NCBI RefSeq assembly: GCF_018860345.1
Contig: NZ_JAHKPJ010000012.1
Location: forward strand, 202,036-266,035
DNA length: 64,000 nt
From: Psychrosphaera sp. F3M07
GTDB lineage: Bacteria > Pseudomonadota > Gammaproteobacteria > Enterobacterales > Alteromonadaceae
Direction of reading: 5' to 3'
The notes beneath the pieces were generated by a model. That model saw only the letters and a program-made list of their open reading frames with translations, did no database searches and was not told where the DNA came from. Positions 58,975 through 64,000 of the stretch are shown here, in pieces; positions within the stretch are counted from its first letter, which is position 1, and each line of letters starts with the position of its first letter. A program made the position numbers and the translations under genes.

Positions 58975-59344
58975 ACAATATCCTTACTATTTTTTATCAT
59001 TTGCCTTTGAATTAAATTAAGTTAGTTAACATAGATAATTTATGACTATTTAACAAGACGAATAAATTTCAACCATATCTCTCAAATTGATAATGATATT
59101 AAAGAGAAATCTTCTGAAAAATAAATTTTTAATAAAACATTTGGGGTTACCCCCACTATTATAAGTAAATAGCTTCCCGCATTTAATTACACTTTCTATT
59201 CATAAAAGAAATAACTGCTTATTTATTCACAATAAAATAATCTAACAAGTACAAGTAACAACACTAATATTTGTAAGGTCAATGAATGAACAAATCAAAA
59301 GGATTTTCCGTTATTAAAAAGTTTATATGAAGGTAGGATTAACG
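58975..59344. other. 370-bp gap between divergent genes
   Basis: Holds the promoters of the secreted repeat protein (minus) and the small plus-strand gene. I note a GC-rich near-palindrome GGGGTTACCCCC (59143-59154) in very AT-rich surroundings, resembling one upstream of the bcs operon, and a weak Fur-box-like GATAATGATATT (59089-59100). No other gene seen. Confidence 0.4.
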
Positions 59345-59569
59345 ATGAATAATGTAATGAGATGCCAAGCAGATGTGATTAATAATTATCTAATGAATAA
59401 TGATGGGCTAGCCGCTTCAGAATTTATGAGCGACATGTCGATGCCATTTGATCAACAAGACCGTGTTTTATCTGCAATTAGTCGACTGAATAAGCCTTCA
59501 TCACGTAAGATTGGATTAATAATTGAGTTATCCGCAAACCATACAACAAACGAACTATTACAAAAATAG
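59345..59569 (+). CDS. Small hypothetical protein (74 aa)
   Basis: I do not recognise this gene. It encodes a 74-residue soluble protein, MNNVMRCQADVINNY and onward, mostly helical, with no signal or membrane segment. The frame extends to an ATG at 59327, but AGGA 6 nt before ATG 59345 supports the shorter form. A strong stem-loop covers the stop codon. The good ribosome-binding site and matching terminator make it likely to be real, although its function is unknown. It is convergent with uvrB. Confidence 0.6.
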   Translation: MNNVMRCQADVINNYLMNNDGLAASEFMSDMSMPFDQQDRVLSAISRLNKPSSRKIGLIIELSANHTTNELLQK

Positions 59570-59575
59570 TTCGTT
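59549..59575. terminator. Stem-loop terminator overlapping the stop of the small gene
   Basis: AACGAACTAT (59549-59558) pairs perfectly with ATAGTTCGTT (59566-59575) over a 7-nt loop. It spans the TAG stop at 59567 and lies before the convergent uvrB end at 59614. The T-tract after the stem is short. Confidence 0.72.
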
Positions 59576-59613
59576 TATTGCTGTTAGAAATTCGAAATAA
59601 TGATGGATATTAA

Positions 59614-61635
59614 TTAAGAGTTTTTAATGATCTGTTGATGCAGCTGCTGAACTTTATCTCTAAGTTCTCCCGCTTTTTCAAACTCTAAGTTTTTAGCATG
59701 TTCCATCATTTGCCCTTCCAGTACTTTAATCTCTTTAGCAATTTCCGTTGGCGACTTAGTTTTGTATTCTGCTAAGCCTTCTTTGATTAATATTTTTTGT
59801 GCCGCATTTAATGCTGGGTTATCACCACCCACGTCCATGATGTCTGTGATACTTTTCACAACACCGCGCGGCGTAATTCCATGTTTTACATTATAAGCAT
59901 GTTGAATTTCCCGGCGTTCATTTGTCACATCGATGGCTTTACGCATTGATTTAGTTATACGATCGCCATATAAAATTGCACGACCATGAATGTTACGAGC
60001 CGCACGGCCTATCGTTTGTATTAACGAACGTTCTGAACGTAAAAAGCCTTCTTTGTCAGCATCAAGTATTGCGACTAAAGAGACTTCTGGCATATCCAAA
60101 CCTTCACGTAGTAAGTTAATACCTACCAACACATCAAATTTACCACCTCTTAAATCACGGATGATTTCAATTCGTTCAACCGTGTCTATATCAGAATGTA
60201 AATACCGAACTTTAATCCCATGATCGGCCAAATAATCCGACAGGTCTTCAGCCATTCGTTTGGTCAATGTTGTCACTAATACACGTTCATTTTCAGCGAC
60301 CCGTAAATGAATTTCAGACATCAAATCATCGACTTGTGTGGCCACTGGCCTAACTTCAATAATAGGATCTAATAACCCCGTTGGTCGAATGACTTGTTGA
60401 GCTACATCGTCTCCGCACTTCTCTATTTCATAGTTACCTGGAGTTGCGGACACATAAATGGTCTGCGGTGAAAGCTGTTCAAATTCAGGAAAACGTAACG
60501 GTCTATTATCTAATGCCGAAGGCAAACGAAAGCCATATTCCACTAGATTCTCTTTACGAGAGCGGTCACCTTTATACATAGCACCAATTTGTGAAACCGT
60601 AACATGTGATTCATCAATGATAAGTAAGCCGTCTGATGGAAAATAATCGATCAACGTTGGTGGTGGTGCGCCAGGATCTCTATCTGATAAATACCTAGAG
60701 TAGTTTTCAATGCCCGAGCAATAACCTAGCTCACGCATCATTTCCATATCAAACAGAGTACGTTGGCTTATTCTTTGTTCTTCAATTAGTTTATTGGCTT
60801 CTTTCAGTTGTGTTTTGCGTTCTTTTAATTCAACTTTAATTTTATCAATCGCCGCCATAATTTTTTCACGAGGCGTCACATAGTGCGTTTTAGGGAATAT
60901 CGTTGCTCTGGTAATTTCTCTTTCCAGTGCTCCAGTTAAAGGGTCAAAACTGGTTAACTTCTCTATCTCTTCATCAAATAATTCTACTCTAAAAGCGTAT
61001 TTGTCTGAGTCTGCAGGAAATATATCAATTACGTCACCACGGACACGATAACAACCACGTTGAAATTCAATATCGTTGCGTGTGTACTGTAACTCAGCTA
61101 AACGTAATAAGATTTGTTTATGATCGACAATATCACCAACTCGAAGGTGCAATAACATCTTCATGTAGGACTCTGGATCGCCTAAACCGTAAATAGCGGA
61201 AACTGACGCGATAATAATTACATCACGTCGTTCCATTAATGCTTTGGTCGCTGACAAACGCATTTGTTCAATATGTTCATTAATCGAAGCGTCTTTTTCG
61301 ATAAAAGTATCAGTTGAGGCAACATAAGCTTCTGGCTGATAGTAGTCATAATATGAAACAAAATATTCAACCGCATTATTTGGAAAAAACTCTTTCATTT
61401 CACCATATAATTGCGCTGCTAACGTTTTATTATGAGCCATGATCAATGTTGGTCTGTCGACGGAACTAATCACATTAGCCATGGTAAAGGTTTTACCGGT
61501 TCCCGTAGCCCCTAATAAGGTTTGATAAGCCAAACCATTATCTAATCCTTCAACTAACTGCTTTATCGCTGTAGGTTGATCACCACTTGGTTCAAATTTA
61601 CTGTGTAAGTCAAACGCTTTAACTATTTTATCCAT
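59614..61635 (-). CDS. uvrB: UvrABC excision nuclease subunit B
   Basis: A 673-residue DNA repair helicase-like protein. Walker A is GATGTGKT (about 42-49). The beta-hairpin region [13 protein letters not shown], the helicase motif [11 protein letters not shown] and later motifs ([28 protein letters not shown]) are complete, and a C-terminal UvrC-interacting UVR domain ([20 protein letters not shown]) closes the protein. Normal length. The MATE gene lies 2 bp upstream on the same strand, so the two are coupled. Confidence 0.98.
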   Translation of the reverse strand: MDKIVKAFDLHSKFEPSGDQPTAIKQLVEGLDNGLAYQTLLGATGTGKTFTMANVISSVDRPTLIMAHNKTLAAQLYGEMKEFFPNNAVEYFVSYYDYYQPEAYVASTDTFIEKDASINEHIEQMRLSATKALMERRDVIIIASVSAIYGLGDPESYMKMLLHLRVGDIVDHKQILLRLAELQYTRNDIEFQRGCYRVRGDVIDIFPADSDKYAFRVELFDEEIEKLTSFDPLTGALEREITRATIFPKTHYVTPREKIMAAIDKIKVELKERKTQLKEANKLIEEQRISQRTLFDMEMMRELGYCSGIENYSRYLSDRDPGAPPPTLIDYFPSDGLLIIDESHVTVSQIGAMYKGDRSRKENLVEYGFRLPSALDNRPLRFPEFEQLSPQTIYVSATPGNYEIEKCGDDVAQQVIRPTGLLDPIIEVRPVATQVDDLMSEIHLRVAENERVLVTTLTKRMAEDLSDYLADHGIKVRYLHSDIDTVERIEIIRDLRGGKFDVLVGINLLREGLDMPEVSLVAILDADKEGFLRSERSLIQTIGRAARNIHGRAILYGDRITKSMRKAIDVTNERREIQHAYNVKHGITPRGVVKSITDIMDVGGDNPALNAAQKILIKEGLAEYKTKSPTEIAKEIKVLEGQMMEHAKNLEFEKAGELRDKVQQLHQQIIKNS

Positions 61636-61637
61636 GA

Positions 61638-62996
61638 TTAACCTTCTGCCTTAACTACTGCAGCTTGTGGTAATGCTTTTAAAAACCACTTATAGGCGAT
61701 GATTGCGGTAAATACATTACCGATTAACGCACCAACAAAAAGTCCAACTAAGCCAAAATATACCGATCCTAAATATGCAAAAGGTACGTAAAAAACAAAT
61801 AAACGGATCACTGACAAAACCAGTGCGCTCATCGGACGATGAAGTGCATTCAATGATGAGTTAGATAAAATGATAATGCCTTGGAAACCATAACTTAACG
61901 GTAAAGTCCAAATGAATAACTTAATAACATCCATTACAACAGGATCATCTTTACCAAATGCCATAGCGATATACCCAGCGGCTAATGCGAGTAATAAGTA
62001 AACGCCCAGTTGCCACAGCAAGACAAATTTAATCACCGACTTATAAGCCTGCTCTACCCTATCCCATTGCCCAGCTCCAAAGTTTTGGCTTATAAAAGGC
62101 GGTAATGTCATGGACAGCGCTAATACCACCATACTGGCAATGGACTCAATTCGAGTACCTACACCAAATCCTGCAACAGCCGCATTTCCATGAACTGCAA
62201 TAATTGCAGTTAATACCGCCATGGCTATTGGGGTTAACATGTTAGCCCCTGCGGCAGGTAAGCCAATTTTTAAAATACGTTTGCTTACCGCAATAAATTG
62301 GGTAATTGGGATCCAACGTATCCATATTAATTTACGTTTAACAGCCAATATATAAATTACGATTACAAACCCAAACGCCCAAGCGATGACACTCGCAATA
62401 GCGGCGCCTTGAATGCCCAGCTCTGGGAATGGACCAATACCGAAAATAAGCAAAGGGTCTAAAATCGCATTAATTAAGCCGCTGGTTGCCATAATAATAC
62501 TGGGTGTTTTTGCATCCCCTGATGCCCTTAACACAGCATTTCCGACCATAGGGGACATTAAAAACACCGCACCTATATACCAAATGTCCATATACTCATG
62601 AATTAATGGCAATAAATCTGACTTTGCCCCTAATAAGGTGAATATTTCATTGGTGAATAAGTAAGTGAGGAAAGCTAAAACAGCAACTAATATAAAAGAA
62701 AGGATCAAAGCCCCTAATCCATCATCTTTGGCTTGCTCTAATAAATTAGCCCCACGAGCTTTGGCAATCACAGCAGAGGTGCCTATGCCTAATCCAATAG
62801 ACAAACTTATGATGGTGAAGGTGACGGGAAATGTAAAACTAATTGCAGCAAGAGGATCAGTACCAAGTAGCCCAATAAAATAAGTGTCTATTAAGTTAAA
62901 TGACATTAACATTAACATGCCAAATAGCACTTGTTTGGTCATTTTTTTTAACACTGGGCCTATTGGTGCTGTTAGTAAATTTTCAGAAGACGACAT
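61638..62996 (-). CDS. MATE family efflux transporter
   Basis: A 452-residue membrane protein with twelve predicted helices in two pseudo-symmetric halves, the MATE layout of multidrug/cation antiporters. Signature segments such as [20 protein letters not shown] and [16 protein letters not shown] are typical. An odd point is its position directly upstream of, and 2 bp from, uvrB, which suggests cotranscription with DNA repair. The transported compound cannot be read. Confidence 0.92.
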   Translation of the reverse strand: MSSSENLLTAPIGPVLKKMTKQVLFGMLMLMSFNLIDTYFIGLLGTDPLAAISFTFPVTFTIISLSIGLGIGTSAVIAKARGANLLEQAKDDGLGALILSFILVAVLAFLTYLFTNEIFTLLGAKSDLLPLIHEYMDIWYIGAVFLMSPMVGNAVLRASGDAKTPSIIMATSGLINAILDPLLIFGIGPFPELGIQGAAIASVIAWAFGFVIVIYILAVKRKLIWIRWIPITQFIAVSKRILKIGLPAAGANMLTPIAMAVLTAIIAVHGNAAVAGFGVGTRIESIASMVVLALSMTLPPFISQNFGAGQWDRVEQAYKSVIKFVLLWQLGVYLLLALAAGYIAMAFGKDDPVVMDVIKLFIWTLPLSYGFQGIIILSNSSLNALHRPMSALVLSVIRLFVFYVPFAYLGSVYFGLVGLFVGALIGNVFTAIIAYKWFLKALPQAAVVKAEG

Positions 62997-63545
62997 AAAA
63001 TTGAAATAGACCTGAGAAACAAAAGCCTATTCTAATGAAACTCTTCTATTTGTTCACCTTTAGTTTCTATTTAATTTAACTTTTATTGCACAACCCGCAT
63101 AATTCCTACATTAATCAATATTTAAGCGCTTATATAACGAAAAGTAATCAATTTACACTGTTGTTGTACACAGCTGATTTTTTTTAAGTTATGTTTATGA
63201 TTATTTTTCGTACCAAAGTGCATAATCGAGCAATATAAACAACCTAACCTTTTGATAAATAATGATTTATAAAATAATCGAAGATTTTCACATTTACCGT
63301 ATTGACACGCGATTCTACTGGCCTGTAGCAATATATAACAAACTCACACACAGAGTTATCCACAGATTCGGTGGATAAAATGCCACAGACCTTTAACCTC
63401 GTGAATTACAAAAAACTGCCCCAAAATGGACAATTTGTTACAACTAAATTTATCTCAAAACTGCAATATATTTTTGTAGTTTATTTAATATTGTTTAGGA
63501 ACTGTACAAATAGACCAAAATGTCAAATTTAAGGCATAAAATAGG
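62997..63545. other. Long AT-rich gap upstream of the tRNA-Asn cluster
   Basis: About 550 bp with no convincing gene. The left end should hold the MATE/uvrB promoter. An inverted pair of DnaA-box-like sites lies at 63356-63378. A minus-strand frame at 63122-63331 gives a low-complexity 69-residue peptide without a ribosome-binding site or homology; I treat it as non-coding. Confidence 0.45.
63356..63378. promoter_or_regulatory. Inverted pair of DnaA-box-like sites
   Basis: TTATCCACA (63356-63364) matches the DnaA-box consensus TTATNCACA exactly. GGTGGATAA (63370-63378) is the inverse, TTATCCACC, with one mismatch. Together they form an 8-bp inverted repeat with a 7-bp spacer. Only two boxes are present, so this is more like a DnaA-binding regulatory or titration site than an origin. 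Confidence 0.5.
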
Positions 63546-63574
63546 TTGACAGTGGCCTACTCGATAATTAAGAT
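63546..63574 (+). promoter_or_regulatory. Sigma-70 promoter of the tRNA-Asn cluster
   Basis: TTGACA (63546-63551), a 17-bp spacer, and TAAGAT (63569-63574) precede the first tRNA. The next bases, TGCGCCCC, make a GC-rich discriminator, a common feature of stringently controlled stable-RNA promoters. Confidence 0.8.
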
Positions 63575-63602
63575 TGCGCCCCGTTGTCAGACGACGATAT
63601 GT

Positions 63603-63679
63603 TCCCCCTTAGCTCAGTTGGTTAGAGCGACGGACTGTTAATCCGCAGGTCCCCCGTTCGAGTCGGGGAGGGGGAGCCA
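63603..63679 (+). tRNA. tRNA-Asn (anticodon GTT), copy 1
   Basis: A 77-nt cloverleaf with acceptor TCCCCCT/AGGGGGA, D-arm GCTCAGTTGGTTAGAGC, anticodon loop CTGTTAA giving GTT, T-arm CCCCGTTCGAGTCGGGG and an encoded CCA end. First of three identical copies, 22 bp before the second. Confidence 0.97.
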
Positions 63680-63701
63680 ATTTAACGTTTGACAATAGTG
63701 T

Positions 63702-63778
63702 TCCCCCTTAGCTCAGTTGGTTAGAGCGACGGACTGTTAATCCGCAGGTCCCCCGTTCGAGTCGGGGAGGGGGAGCCA
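63702..63778 (+). tRNA. tRNA-Asn (anticodon GTT), copy 2
   Basis: Identical in sequence to the copy at 63603. It is separated from copy 1 by 22 bp and copy 3 by 25 bp, with no promoter visible in the gaps, so the three are likely one transcript. Confidence 0.97.
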
Positions 63779-63803
63779 ATTTCTACTTTATTCTCGATAC
63801 AAT

Positions 63804-63880
63804 TCCCCCTTAGCTCAGTTGGTTAGAGCGACGGACTGTTAATCCGCAGGTCCCCCGTTCGAGTCGGGGAGGGGGAGCCA
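63804..63880 (+). tRNA. tRNA-Asn (anticodon GTT), copy 3
   Basis: Identical to the two copies before it. No terminator is seen in the 120 bp that follow within this window. Confidence 0.97.
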
Positions 63881-63965
63881 TCGAAACTCCAAGTTCTAAA
63901 CATCAATTTATATACTCTAAAAGTAAATAACTGCATCACCTACCCTATTTTATATATTTCTATTA

Positions 63966-63983
63966 GTTAGAGCGACGGACTGT
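63966..63983 (+). repeat. 18-bp fragment of tRNA-Asn
   Basis: GTTAGAGCGACGGACTGT matches the D-arm to anticodon-stem part of the tRNA-Asn genes exactly, then diverges. It cannot fold as a tRNA. It may be the remnant of a fourth copy or one end of a recombination event (for example an attachment-site duplication). Confidence 0.7.
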
Positions 63984-64000
63984 ACTCTTTAACTTGCACA

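Noticed and set aside
59089..59100. GATAATGATATT, part of a Fur-box-like sequence
   Set aside because: Only two hexamers match and the symmetric third is missing; common by chance in AT-rich DNA.
63122..63331. Minus-strand open frame of 69 codons in the gap before the tRNAs
   Set aside because: Unusual composition, no ribosome-binding site, no family resemblance.
63356..63378. Replication origin
   Set aside because: Only two DnaA boxes, no AT-rich unwinding repeats and no dnaA, gidA or rpmH nearby.

Overview
The window is AT-rich DNA from a gammaproteobacterium, most likely a marine Alteromonadales (Colwellia/Thalassotalea-like). Three things suggest this: gammaproteobacterial neighbourhoods such as divergent mrp/metG and ligA followed by a DUF3392 gene; the six-gene DUF3450-TtpC-ExbB-ExbD-TonB-TPR cluster; and the many two-component, c-di-GMP and chemoreceptor genes. 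The genus is an inference. No phage, insertion sequence or CRISPR array was seen.

Layout. Positions 1-9.4 kb hold a cellulose synthase operon on the minus strand in the order bcsR-bcsQ-bcsA-bcsB-bcsZ-bcsC. bcsC runs off the left edge, and bcsR is a 57-codon gene that is easily missed. A FleQ/FlrA-like sigma-54 activator lies just upstream (9.5-11 kb). Next come a DUF3392 protein, ligA, a small membrane protein and a dCache chemoreceptor (11-16 kb). From 16.2 to 27 kb is a signalling block of two divergent operons: a CHASE hybrid kinase with a receiver-GGDEF protein on one side, and a receiver-PAS-GGDEF-EAL protein with a second hybrid kinase on the other. A perfect 13-bp inverted repeat lies between them.

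From 27 to 42.3 kb, all on the minus strand, are a TonB energising operon, a chemoreceptor, a divergent DapE-like M20 protein, a TonB-dependent receptor and a duplicated beta-helix lipoprotein. Upstream of each of these five transcription units I find 7-bp CTGTCAT-like units repeated every 11 bp, the architecture of PhoB boxes. In four of the five a -10-like hexamer follows exactly 10 bp later. The 15 kb therefore reads as one phosphate-starvation regulon that combines an outer-membrane importer, its private energy source, a surface lipoprotein, an M20 enzyme homologue and a chemoreceptor. This is the most interesting signal in the window.

From 42.3 to 63 kb are a periplasmic binding protein, tRNA-Pro(GGG), an ABC permease/M1 peptidase fusion with its ATPase, a 7TMR-GGDEF-EAL phosphodiesterase, dcd, mrp, metG, an acyl-CoA synthetase, a small lipoprotein plus a secreted repeat protein, a small hypothetical protein, uvrB and a MATE transporter. 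The right end carries three identical tRNA-Asn(GTT) genes behind a near-consensus promoter, followed by a fragment of a fourth copy.

Across the window, all three GGDEF domains lack a normal active-site signature, while both EAL domains look intact. The local c-di-GMP enzymes are therefore predicted to degrade the messenger that the PilZ domain of BcsA binds.
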